From the NCBI GenBank assembly GCA_945873105.1, contig CAMCBW010000009.1, forward strand, positions 62,001 through 126,000: a DNA stretch of 64,000 bases, in the 5' to 3' direction. The first letter of the stretch is position 1. Each line of letters starts with the position of its first letter. Source of the DNA: Tangfeifania diversioriginum. Lineage in GTDB: Bacteria; Bacteroidota; Bacteroidia; Bacteroidales; Prolixibacteraceae. Of the stretch, positions 46,601 to 54,600 are shown piece after piece. A program made the position numbers and the translations under genes. Under the pieces are notes generated by a model. It was given only the letters and a program-made list of their open reading frames with translations. It had not been told where the DNA came from and made no database searches.

Positions 46601-47660
46601 AAAGGATTATGAGGTTTCAAAAAAGATTTATCTAAGTAGCGATATAATTATTAATGAAGAAGAAAATATTAACCCTTATAATATATCATTTAAGCAAGGC
46701 ATTTTTAACATGACATCAGATAGCCATTTATTCAAAAAGAATGGTGATAATGATGATGTTCGTCTTTATGAAGCAAAACTCATACATCTTTTTAATCATA
46801 GGTGGGCATCTTTAATCGATGATGATTATAAAGATTTATCCTTGGAAAATTATACAGACTCAACATTTAAAATAACCACTAAAAATTATGTCAGTCGCAA
46901 AGAGTTCCTGAATAATATTCCAAACTTCTGGAAATATAAATGGCTTTTAGCTTTTCGTAACAACGCAAGATCCAATGATGAGAGAAGTGGTATATTTTCA
47001 ATTGTACCATATGAAGCAACAGGAAATAGCGCTCCTATTATTTTTACTGAGAACACATCTGCTAATGATATTGTTGGGTTGTTGGGAAATCTTTCGTGCT
47101 TGCCATTTGACTATATCTTGCGCCAAAAAATAGGTGGTGTAAATTTCAATTTTTTCATTGTAAAACAACTTCCTTTAGTAAAACGCAAGAAATTGGATCT
47201 GCAAACGATATCAAAAATTGCAATTCCAGTAATAGAATTAGTTTATACTTCCTGGGACATCAAGTCCTTTGCCGATGATGTTTGGAAAGAAGCCGATGAA
47301 GATTTAAAAGCAGCCATCAAAAAACAATGGGAAGCCAACAAAGCAACTACCGGCGGCCATGAATGGATCCCACCCGATTGGTGCGAAATAGATCCGGAAG
47401 GGTGCCCACTACCACCCTTTAAATGGGATGAAGACCGCCGTGCAGTAATAAAAGCTGAACTCGATGCCATTTACGCCAAACTCTACGGCCTCACCACCGA
47501 AGAACTCCGCTACATTTTAGACCCACAAGATGTGTATGGTGCCGATTTCCCAGGCGAAACCTTCCGCGTCCTCAAAGACAAGGAAATCCGAAAATATGGG
47601 GAGTATCGGACGAGACGGTTGGTGCTGGAGGCTTGGGAGAAAATAAATAAGGAAAATTAA
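43644..47660 (+). CDS. Eco57I-like N6-adenine DNA methylase (possible fused specificity/restriction region)
   Basis: 1338 residues. Motif I CDAASGSGHMV (about 514-524) binds S-adenosylmethionine. Motif IV NPPW (about 779-782, GNPPWDQIQ) is the adenine-methylase catalytic motif. An N-terminal about 500-residue region precedes these motifs, and a target-recognition-like part (about 830-1180) and a conserved C-terminal block (EWIPPDWCEIDPEGCPL...) follow. DISARM class 1 uses an N6-methylase (DrmMI) to mark host DNA; this protein is the likely equivalent. It starts within the nuclease stop codon. Confidence 0.87.
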   Translation: MKYTTINIQGNLISEEILQKVEKAEAQGQSATDFGFEPGSNIRSEIEYAWSRIKLDWKHFSDRLQNLPASDPYGTTLSRKWMEQFLNSIGFELSRQRTSLQGDNNQTYPISHTAENTDQLPIHIVGFTEPTHPDKNTLDIKTSGGTTRFSPHGTMQEYLNVTEHLYGIATNGLYLRLIRDSGMLIKLTYVEFDLKRMLDEDKYSEFTVLYRLIHASRFPRINEEAGQCLLETYYRDSIETGNRIRDGLSLAVKESLLALGKGFLQHENNTALREKILAGNLSAKNYYRQLLRIIYRFLFLMVTEERDLVYDPDDKSEKIQRLKNFYFQYYSIHRLRKLSENRYVYEAQFNDLWQGLVNTFLLFEASGNGTKLGIQPLDGDLFSYNAIADLQNSLINNKLLLECVRNLNEFTDEKKNLVPINYRSLDVEELGSVYEGLLELHPVIENIESTNPEYINFTFHGGTRRKTTSSFYTRPDLVNELIKSALIPVIEERLKKHTGNKDEQAKALLKLKVCDAASGSGHMVLAAGRTIAWYLARVQSGEENPPPSHYRICLREVIQHCIYAVDMNPDAVELCKLALWLEGHNSGKPLSFLDHKIRCGNSLVGVTDLSVLEKGIPNEAYNPITGDDQTICLSLKKENQRFLKFLEGKADTGFQQTLKFDEKEEVHSFSADYHQLEDINQDNVEAVRQVKTKFEKLRNKPSWYKEWTACNIWTAAFFFHYTPETEKAAPTSERLISFLSNPSAAYAPMVGKANSLYAEHNFFHWALEFPDVFEQGGFDVILGNPPWDQIQPEERVFFQTKDDRIAKLEGSTRKKAIQNLAISNPILLKEWREYQHTIESISKSCKHSKRFVLSAIFKLNTYPLFTDLAYQFINKSGSVGLIIPSAISTTDSNKYLFEEITKNNHLYKLYDFLEARDFFQGLESRDPFCIFILRKGGLDKNRKIEFVFKALKVEELFIKERKVILEQSDFKLFNPNTKTCPIFYTQKDYEVSKKIYLSSDIIINEEENINPYNISFKQGIFNMTSDSHLFKKNGDNDDVRLYEAKLIHLFNHRWASLIDDDYKDLSLENYTDSTFKITTKNYVSRKEFLNNIPNFWKYKWLLAFRNNARSNDERSGIFSIVPYEATGNSAPIIFTENTSANDIVGLLGNLSCLPFDYILRQKIGGVNFNFFIVKQLPLVKRKKLDLQTISKIAIPVIELVYTSWDIKSFADDVWKEADEDLKAAIKKQWEANKATTGGHEWIPPDWCEIDPEGCPLPPFKWDEDRRAVIKAELDAIYAKLYGLTTEELRYILDPQDVYGADFPGETFRVLKDKEIRKYGEYRTRRLVLEAWEKINKEN

Positions 47661-47672
47661 AAAAAATAGGAT

Positions 47673-49169
47673 ATGTTTAGAATACTTTCAATTACAATAA
47701 ACAAGCATCCATTGTTGGAAGGTAAAACCTTTAAATTAACCAATCCGGATGAATTAAAAACTTCTAATTATTATTCAATCATAATTGGTCCAAACGGTAC
47801 AGGGAAAAGTTATTTATTAAGTTACTTGATAGAAGTTTTTAATGAAATTGCACTTACTAAATCAGACTCTTACTTCGTAACAAAGAAAAAGTTTTCGTTG
47901 ACATATCTTTTGGACAAAGAAAATTTTGAAATAGTTGCGGATAGAGGGATGTTCATATTTCACAAGAATGGTTATAAAGTCGATATTGAGGAAATTAGTC
48001 TTCCCTCCAAATGGTTAGCAAGTTCGGTAACCATAAATGACAAATATCCCATCCTCAATTACATCAGAACAAAACAAATTCCTGATTATAAATATCTGGG
48101 AATTAGAGCAGCAACAAATAATGCATTTATTGGAAAAATTAAAATAAACGCTGTTTCATATTTTATAGAAGCGTTAAAAACGAATAAATCAAAAAGCTTA
48201 CTTTCTGTACTTTCGTCTCTTGAGTTAAATCCAGAAGTTCAGATCATTTTTATTGGAGGCCCGATGCTAAAATTGGAAAAGAAAGAGAGGAGATTCGTTG
48301 TTTATAAGAACTCAAACAAGATTCTCGATCCTCATAATGCGTTTATTAAAAAGAATAAGTCAAAACCGAGCTATCGAGCAGATAATTACAAGAAGTATAT
48401 TGAGAATTATTCAGCAATTGAAGATGTTCATGAATTTTTCACATTACGTCGCTCTTCGTTTGAAAAAGCATCTAAGTCTGCCATGCGGCTTAATTATTCC
48501 GTTGATCTAAAAACAGAAACAGGCATAAATCAACTTTTACATGATTGGAAAGTACTATCAATCATGCTTGATTTGGAACTTTTGAAGATTAGTGATTTTC
48601 TAATTACGAAGGATAAAACTTTCAATTATGAGCAGGCAAGTTCTGGGGAGAATCATCTTTTAACATCCTTACTTGGGATTGTGTCAAATCTTGAAGATAA
48701 TTCAATGGTAATCATTGATGAGCCTGAAATTAGCTTACATCCGAATTGGCAAATCGATTATTTGGACATACTAAAGAGAATTATAAATCTGCATAAAGGA
48801 GTCAATGTAGTTATTGCGACCCATTCACACTTTTTAATTTCAAGTTTGAAAGATGAAGAAAGTCGAATAGTCTCAATGAGGAGAGATCAAGAAACCAAAG
48901 AAATAAAAATTGAAGAATTAGACTTTGAAACTTATGGCTGGGATCCTGAAAGTATTTTATACAACGTTTTTGAAGTGGCAACCATGCGTAATAAGTATTT
49001 CGAACTAGATCTAAGAAACTTGATCTCCCATATTTCTAGTAAATCAGTAGAAACTACAGAAATCAGAAGGCTTATTGATAAACTGGAGAGGTATATAATG
49101 CCAAATCAAGATGATCCTTTACGTTTAGTTATTCAACAATCAGAGAAATATTTAAAGAATCTGAATTGA
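47673..49169 (+). CDS. AAA ATPase, Septu PtuA-like
   Basis: 498 residues. Walker A GPNGTGKS (39-46), an ABC-type signature SSGENHLL (about 325-332), Walker B MVIIDEPEISLHP (about 345-357) and an H-loop region ATHSHFLISS define a RecF/SMC-like or OLD-like ATPase. The next gene (1-bp gap) encodes an HNH protein, the gene order of Septu (PtuA ATPase + PtuB nuclease). The 12-bp gap from the methylase suggests that the pair is transcribed with the DISARM-related genes. Assignment to Septu is by architecture and context. Confidence 0.82.
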   Translation: MFRILSITINKHPLLEGKTFKLTNPDELKTSNYYSIIIGPNGTGKSYLLSYLIEVFNEIALTKSDSYFVTKKKFSLTYLLDKENFEIVADRGMFIFHKNGYKVDIEEISLPSKWLASSVTINDKYPILNYIRTKQIPDYKYLGIRAATNNAFIGKIKINAVSYFIEALKTNKSKSLLSVLSSLELNPEVQIIFIGGPMLKLEKKERRFVVYKNSNKILDPHNAFIKKNKSKPSYRADNYKKYIENYSAIEDVHEFFTLRRSSFEKASKSAMRLNYSVDLKTETGINQLLHDWKVLSIMLDLELLKISDFLITKDKTFNYEQASSGENHLLTSLLGIVSNLEDNSMVIIDEPEISLHPNWQIDYLDILKRIINLHKGVNVVIATHSHFLISSLKDEESRIVSMRRDQETKEIKIEELDFETYGWDPESILYNVFEVATMRNKYFELDLRNLISHISSKSVETTEIRRLIDKLERYIMPNQDDPLRLVIQQSEKYLKNLN

Positions 49170-49170
49170 T

Positions 49171-49830
49171 ATGCCATTCCGTAAACCCGCACCAAAATTG
49201 CCTGAAACAGTTAATTTTACTGAAGAAGAAAGTTCTTTTCTAGACTCCATAAAACCATGGACAAAGGAAAAATGGTCTGACTCATTTGGGACCTCTGATC
49301 AAAATCGAATTCGAAATGAAATCAAAGCAAAAATCAAAACTGAGCTTAAGCGAATACAAGATAATTATTGTGCTTTCTGCGGTCTTAATTTGGATTTAGC
49401 CTATGAAGTACATAGAGAACATGTTGCTCCTCAATATAAATATCCAGATTATATTTTTGAACCTGAAAATTTAGTGCTTTCATGCAGTTTTTGCAATATG
49501 TTTAAAAAGAAGAAAGCGTATTTTGTGGCTGATAGAAACAATCGCGTAGGCCCTAAATTATATTCAAATTTGACATTTGAGATCTTACATCCTCACCGTG
49601 ATAACTTTAGTGATTATTTGGATTGTGACTTTATTAATTTGGAATTAATATTTACGATCATCGATCCAAATTCAGGAAAGACACAGAAAACTATAAATTG
49701 TGTAGGATTAGAAGAACCACACTTAATTACACAAAGAGGAGCTATAATACTGAAAGATTTATTAAAAGGAGATCCTGTTTTAAGTGCGTATGTAGACGCT
49801 ATTATTTCAAGAAACCGTAAGCGAAATTAA
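49171..49830 (+). CDS. HNH endonuclease, PtuB-like
   Basis: 219 residues. The zinc-HNH core has C67-x-x-C70, an H81/E83-H84 block (VHREHVAP), and C105-x-x-C108-N109 (SCSFCNMFKKKK), so both zinc knuckles and the catalytic His are present. It follows the ATPase gene by 1 bp. In Septu and related retron systems the HNH protein degrades nucleic acid when the ATPase is triggered by phage. Confidence 0.85.
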   Translation: MPFRKPAPKLPETVNFTEEESSFLDSIKPWTKEKWSDSFGTSDQNRIRNEIKAKIKTELKRIQDNYCAFCGLNLDLAYEVHREHVAPQYKYPDYIFEPENLVLSCSFCNMFKKKKAYFVADRNNRVGPKLYSNLTFEILHPHRDNFSDYLDCDFINLELIFTIIDPNSGKTQKTINCVGLEEPHLITQRGAIILKDLLKGDPVLSAYVDAIISRNRKRN

Positions 49831-49871
49831 CTATTGATTATGAGCACTTGGCAGTATAATACCTAACCACA

Positions 49872-50465
49872 ATGATTAAAGTAGATAAAATTGATGTGAA
49901 TTATGTACAGCAAGGAGGTGTCTGCGTTTGGGCAAGCTATAGTATCATAATTGATTACTATTCAAATAAATTCATAAACCACACTCAAATATTTTCAAGA
50001 TTTATTGATCACCTCCGCCCAGAATTCGATTCCTTAATCACAAATACTTTAGCAACGGGTCCTGTCGGCCAAATGGAAAGAACCAAGGAAAATCTGATAA
50101 CAGATATATATCAAAAACATTGCGTTAACAATGGGGATATAAGAGGATTCGATTATATCACAGATTTACATAACACTAACATATTAGGTACAAAAGAATA
50201 TTGCGTTGTTAAAGGGAATAAAGCTGTAAAAACTGGTTCTATCCCTCAAAGTGAAAAGATGGGTTTAAGGGACGATCTCAAAAATATTGGGGGATTAGCA
50301 ATGGTATTATATCCTGAATATCGAGATTGGCATTCAATAGTGGTTGGTTATGACTCAGGCAAAAACAATTACTTTAAAAGAGATCCAAATAAGAACAAAA
50401 TATGTAATGATGATTTCCTTCTTAAAGAGAATATTTGCGAATACATCTGGTTTTCAGATAAATAG
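49872..50465 (+). CDS. Papain-like cysteine peptidase
   Basis: 197 residues, no signal peptide. QQGGVCVW (Q13-Q14, C18) matches the oxyanion Gln and catalytic Cys of papain-fold peptidases. WHSIVVGY (H154) and KRDPN (D171) give the His and Asp/Asn. It lies 41 bp after the HNH gene and 48 bp before an ArdC-like metallopeptidase, so two peptidases adjoin the defence genes. It could process a partner or act as an effector; the substrate is unknown. Confidence 0.72.
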   Translation: MIKVDKIDVNYVQQGGVCVWASYSIIIDYYSNKFINHTQIFSRFIDHLRPEFDSLITNTLATGPVGQMERTKENLITDIYQKHCVNNGDIRGFDYITDLHNTNILGTKEYCVVKGNKAVKTGSIPQSEKMGLRDDLKNIGGLAMVLYPEYRDWHSIVVGYDSGKNNYFKRDPNKNKICNDDFLLKENICEYIWFSDK

Positions 50466-50513
50466 TTTTTAATCATACCAAGTTTGAAAATGCATTTTAT
50501 AGATTTCTAAAAA

Positions 50514-51392
50514 ATGGATAATAGCAATCATATTAACGATAAGTTCACCATTGATGAGCTTTTACATCGAAGTTGGCAGCACAAAGGCAGCGAAGAATTT
50601 TTCAAATTCTTTAATTTCATTGCAAGTTTCAATCATTATTCCAGATTCAACAACATGTTGGTCTATCTGCAAAATGAAGCAGTAACTTTCTTTGGAGGAA
50701 CTGCCTTTTGGAAAAAGAGATTCAACCGCACGATCAAAGAAGATGCTAGGCCTTATGTGATTTTGGCTCCAATGGGTCCTGTAATGATGGTATATGATGT
50801 GATGGATACTGAAGGAAAAGAAACACCAGAAGAATTTTTAGAAAAAGGTTTAGGAAGCAAGCCATTTGAAGTAAAAGGCAAAATTAATCCGGCATTTTTT
50901 GAAAATGCTATTTCTGTTGCATACAAATTTGGGATAAAAATAGTATTCAAAGATCAATCATATTTTAAAGGTGGACATATAACAACTATATTTTCCGGGA
51001 AGCTTGAAATTGCTCTAAACAAAAACAATAAGGTAGAAGCGCTTCTTGCTACTCTTATGCATGAATTGGCTCATTTGTTTTTGGGTCATACCGGGCACAA
51101 GGAATTGTCACGAAGTAATCCGGATAAAAAAATAAAATTGATGCAAAGAAAGCTTACCAGAACTGCAGAGGAATTGGAGGCAGAAACAGTCAGTTTTCTA
51201 CTTTGTAAAAAATTAGGGCTTGAAACACGAGCAGCTGACTATATAGCTGGATATATTACAAATGAAGATGATCTGATTAATTTCAGCTATGAAGCAGTAA
51301 TCAAAATGGCTGATAAAATCGAAGACCTGTTTCTTGGCAACTATGGGATATATAAAGACTCGGTTCAGCAATCATTATTTTTTGGTGAATAA
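50514..51392 (+). CDS. ArdC-like protein: ssDNA-binding N-terminus plus zincin metallopeptidase
   Basis: 292 residues. The N-terminal part (about 30-105) resembles the ArdC/DUF1738 ssDNA-binding domain: FNHYSRFNNMLVYLQNEAV, GTAFWKKRFNR and YVILAPMGPV. The C-terminal metallopeptidase has H183-E184-L-A-H187 with a downstream Glu (E222 or E224 in EELEAETVSF). ArdC-type proteins protect incoming DNA from restriction. A shield against the host's or the island's own nucleases fits this context. Confidence 0.8.
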   Translation: MDNSNHINDKFTIDELLHRSWQHKGSEEFFKFFNFIASFNHYSRFNNMLVYLQNEAVTFFGGTAFWKKRFNRTIKEDARPYVILAPMGPVMMVYDVMDTEGKETPEEFLEKGLGSKPFEVKGKINPAFFENAISVAYKFGIKIVFKDQSYFKGGHITTIFSGKLEIALNKNNKVEALLATLMHELAHLFLGHTGHKELSRSNPDKKIKLMQRKLTRTAEELEAETVSFLLCKKLGLETRAADYIAGYITNEDDLINFSYEAVIKMADKIEDLFLGNYGIYKDSVQQSLFFGE

Positions 51393-51584
51393 AGATAACC
51401 TGATCATGTTCTCAATTAAAAGGGTTTCGGTTCTGCGGAGAGTAACATTGAAGGTTTGGATAATGAGAAATGATAGTGACAAATAAAAATAATAAATACT
51501 ATGAATGAGTTTAAGCAAAAATTCATAATTCATCTGTAAGCTTTAGGCATATCTTGTAAATATTGATTAATAGAAAAATTGGAA

Positions 51585-53417
51585 ATGAGAAAAATTGATG
51601 GAACACCGAAGACCATTCGTGAATTATTTACCGGAGTAAAATATACGATTCATTATTATCAGCGTGAATATCAATGGCAGACTAAGCAAATTGAAGAACT
51701 TCTTGATGACCTAACTGAAGAGTTCTTTGAATTTTATTCAGAGGAAGATGAAAGAGGGAAAGTGCTGGATTATGGGCATTATTTTATGGGCTCAATAGTT
51801 TTAACAGCTGACGATAATGCCATTATTGATGGTCAGCAACGTCTTACATCGCTGACACTTCTTCTGATTTATTTATACCACCAACTGCAAGATGAAGAAG
51901 AAAGAGCAGAAGTCTTACAGCTTATCTATTCAAAGAAAGCGGGTACTAAGACATTTAACATCCATGTACCAGAAATGCCTGATCGTTATGACATAATGAA
52001 TGCCTTGCTGCAAAATGAATACATGGACATAACAAATCGTTCGGAAACTATTAGGAATATTTACAATCGTTACTCTGACATCAAGGCAATTATGAATGAC
52101 ACATTGCCAAAAGAGGCATTGGATATTTTCAAAGACTGGTTGATTGACAATGTAGACTTTATAAGAATTATTGCGCAAACAGAACAAGATGCGCACAAGA
52201 TTTTTGTATCTATGAATGATAGAGGCTTGAGCTTAACGCCAACCGAAATGTTAAAAGGATACTTGCTTAGTAAAATTGAAAATGACGGTATTCGTCAACA
52301 AGCAAATGACCTATGGAAGAAACGAATACTTGAATTGAAGGGATTAGGTAAAGAAGAAGAAAGTGATTTTATAAAATTCTGGATACGTTCTCAGTATGCT
52401 GAAACGATAAGGGAAAGAAAGAAAAACGCATTGCCAGGAGATTTTGATATTATTGGAACTGCGTTTCACAAATGGGTTAGAGAACATAACACTCAAATGA
52501 AGTTGATTAAAAGCAAAGACTATGAAGACTTTGTTTTGAAACAGTTTGATAAGTTCAGCCAGATATATCTTGACCTGAAAAAATATTCATCAACTCTGAC
52601 CAAAGGTTTTGAATACGTTTACTATAATGCGGATAGATTCTTTACATTACAATATCAATTAATTCTTGCAGCTATTGACCCAAAGGAAACAAAAGAAGAA
52701 TCTGATAAGAAGATAAAATTGGTATCCTGCTTTTTGGATTTGTATTTTACTCGAAGAATTTTCAACTACAAAACAGTTGATTACTCTGCCATTGTGTATA
52801 ATGTTTTCATGCTTTCCAAAAGAATCAGAAGAAAACCATTGGCTGAATTATTGGAAGTTTGCAAGAATGAGATTACAGGAATGGAATTCCAATTAGAAAC
52901 CATTGATGATTTTCGTTTGAATGGATGGACAATCCGATATATGCTTCATATCCTATCTCGAATAACAGATTATATAGAAATGCAAAGTGGCATACCCTCA
53001 AATTTCAATAATTATGTAAATCGAGAAATTAAGAACCCATATGATATTGAGCACATTATTTGCGACCACCACGATTGGTTTATGGCTGAATATCCTGAAA
53101 AAGAAACTTTCGACCGTCATCGCAATAAGTTCGGAGGCCTGTTGCTTCTACCGATGGATAAAAACAGAAGTTTAAATGATTTGACCTTCGACAGAAAATT
53201 ACCTATTTACTTTGGTGAGAATTTATTGGCAAAATCGCTTAATAGTGATTGTTATCAAAATAATCCTCAGTTTAAACGATTCTTTGAAGCAGAAAATCTA
53301 AAGTTCAAAGCCTATTTATATTTCGATAAAACTGCACTACTTGAAAGACAGGAATTGTATGAAGAGTTGGCAAAGAAAATTTGGAATGTTGATCGTTTAA
53401 ATGAACAATTAATTTAA
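51585..53417 (+). CDS. DUF262/DUF1524 protein, GmrSD-like
   Basis: 610 residues from ATG 51585; a TTG at 51579 would add two residues. The DUF262 NTPase-like domain has YQREYQW (about 25-31) and I-I-D-G-Q-Q-R (D82-R86). The C-terminal DUF1524 HNH-type domain has YDIEHIICDHH (about 487-497) and NKFGGLLLLPMDKNRSLND. GmrSD proteins are type IV restriction enzymes that cut modified (for example glucosylated) phage DNA using NTP. It has a 192-bp upstream gap and so probably its own promoter. It complements the methylation-based system next door. Confidence 0.87.
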   Translation: MRKIDGTPKTIRELFTGVKYTIHYYQREYQWQTKQIEELLDDLTEEFFEFYSEEDERGKVLDYGHYFMGSIVLTADDNAIIDGQQRLTSLTLLLIYLYHQLQDEEERAEVLQLIYSKKAGTKTFNIHVPEMPDRYDIMNALLQNEYMDITNRSETIRNIYNRYSDIKAIMNDTLPKEALDIFKDWLIDNVDFIRIIAQTEQDAHKIFVSMNDRGLSLTPTEMLKGYLLSKIENDGIRQQANDLWKKRILELKGLGKEEESDFIKFWIRSQYAETIRERKKNALPGDFDIIGTAFHKWVREHNTQMKLIKSKDYEDFVLKQFDKFSQIYLDLKKYSSTLTKGFEYVYYNADRFFTLQYQLILAAIDPKETKEESDKKIKLVSCFLDLYFTRRIFNYKTVDYSAIVYNVFMLSKRIRRKPLAELLEVCKNEITGMEFQLETIDDFRLNGWTIRYMLHILSRITDYIEMQSGIPSNFNNYVNREIKNPYDIEHIICDHHDWFMAEYPEKETFDRHRNKFGGLLLLPMDKNRSLNDLTFDRKLPIYFGENLLAKSLNSDCYQNNPQFKRFFEAENLKFKAYLYFDKTALLERQELYEELAKKIWNVDRLNEQLI

Positions 53418-53510
53418 TTGAGCTACATAATGAGCCTCAACTTGGTTAATAGTTTGCCCTGAATTCATCTTAATGATAAAGTGATTAATTGAAATTCACA
53501 ATTGGTCAAT

Positions 53511-54368
53511 ATGAAAAGAAATACTATTCAATCAGTTTTGATGTTTGCCATGATACTCCTCTTATGCAGTTGGGGAGAAAAGGGCCATCAGAAAATCAAC
53601 GGATCAGCCTCTCAGAATTTCCCTGCCAGGCTTAACAGATACAACGGATGGTCAGAAAAGCTTGCAGAGCATGGATCAGACCCAGATAAGCGGCGTAGAA
53701 CCGATCCCACTGAAGATATTAAGCATTACATCGACATAGATGCCTACTCTGACTTTTTACAAACCAACAGGATTGTCGAAGGGAAAGAAGAAGCATTCAA
53801 CAAATATGGTGAGGAGTTTATAAAGAAAAACGGTACCCTTCCCTGGGTAACCGACTCAACCTACCAGGAACTCGTGAAGCAATTCAGAGCAAAGGAGTGG
53901 TCAAAGGCTGTGCTTACTGCAGCTGATCTTGGACATTATGTTGCAGATGGACACATGCCACTGCATCTTACTCTAAACTATGATGGCCAACTTACCGGAC
54001 AAAAAGGTATTCACAACCGGTACGAATCGAAGATGATCAACCTTTACATTGATTCGATAACTGTCAAACGTTCACGTTTGCACAAAGTACAGAACGTAAG
54101 CCGGTACGTCTTCGATTACATGTATCAGAACTACCAATACAAGGATTCCCTTTTAAAAGATGATTTAATAGCATTTAACGCATCCGGACAAGAATATGGC
54201 GCAATGTACTATCAGACCTTGTGGAGCCAATTTGGGACTATTACAATACGGCTAATCACCGATTCGTCAAAAGCTACAGCTGAGTTGATCAGAACGGCAT
54301 GGATTGAAGCGGGGAGGCCCCGCATTCCTCGTGAGATTAGTTTAAATGCAGATGAAAGTATTAAATGA
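53511..54368 (+). CDS. S1/P1 nuclease or zinc-dependent phospholipase C family protein
   Basis: 285 residues from ATG 53511 (TTG 53502 would add three). A signal peptide (1-20, ending LLLCSWGEKG) gives a mature N-terminus with Trp, as in S1/P1 enzymes, whose first residue binds zinc. Further zinc ligands are in KHYIDID, DLGHYVADGHMPLH and IHNRYESK. The enzyme would be periplasmic or secreted. It is the last cargo gene before the right island boundary and is unrelated in type to the cytoplasmic defence genes. Confidence 0.8.
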   Translation: MKRNTIQSVLMFAMILLLCSWGEKGHQKINGSASQNFPARLNRYNGWSEKLAEHGSDPDKRRRTDPTEDIKHYIDIDAYSDFLQTNRIVEGKEEAFNKYGEEFIKKNGTLPWVTDSTYQELVKQFRAKEWSKAVLTAADLGHYVADGHMPLHLTLNYDGQLTGQKGIHNRYESKMINLYIDSITVKRSRLHKVQNVSRYVFDYMYQNYQYKDSLLKDDLIAFNASGQEYGAMYYQTLWSQFGTITIRLITDSSKATAELIRTAWIEAGRPRIPREISLNADESIK

Positions 54369-54412
54369 AGTAAACAATGACACTTCTTCAATTTAAGATT
54401 AGGCATAAAAAA

Positions 54413-54450
54413 ACACACGTTTTACACTAAAACCGTGTGTAAAATCGTGT
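54413..54450 (+). repeat. Inverted repeat overlapping integrase arm-like sites
   Basis: ACACACGTTTTACAC pairs with GTGTGTAAAATCGTGT around TAAAACC. It could serve as a terminator for the preceding gene. It also overlaps the CGTGTGT double repeat that matches the left-end arm-type sites. Confidence 0.6.
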
Positions 54451-54456
54451 GTGAAT
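54434..54456 (+). repeat. Arm-type double repeat near the right end
   Basis: CGTGTGTAAAATCGTGTGTGAAT matches the 14411-14433 repeat at most positions and in the same orientation. It lies 29 bp inside the right direct repeat. Confidence 0.5.
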
Positions 54457-54484
54457 CTCGCAACTATCTAGTATATAAGGTAGT

Positions 54485-54499
54485 TTGCGGAGAGAGGGG
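54485..54499. repeat. Putative attR core, shared with the second element
   Basis: TTGCGGAGAGAGGGG is identical to 14276-14290. It is followed within 100 bp by the stop of a second, related integrase gene, as expected if two elements sit in tandem at the same site. A third copy would be expected beyond the right edge. Confidence 0.65.
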
Positions 54500-54600
54500 A
54501 ACCGCAAAGTATAATATCACTAAGAGCCGCTAAGAGTCAAAACCCTTGTTATTAGCTTAAAGCATTTTTTATATAGGGTCACTAATAGACTTAAAAAGCC

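Larger units (their letters stand above)
14276..54499. mobile_element. Integrated genomic island of about 40.2 kb with defence cargo
   Basis: The island is bounded by 15-bp direct repeats (14276-14290 and 54485-54499), with integrase arm-like repeats near both ends (14411-14433 and 54434-54456). It contains a tyrosine recombinase at the left end, DUF3853 and DUF6371 genes, a RecA-fold ATPase with iterons, RadC and about 30 kb of AT-rich cargo that includes restriction-like systems. No relaxase or mating-pair genes were seen, so self-transfer by conjugation looks unlikely. It may be mobilised by a helper or carried by phage. Confidence 0.7.
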
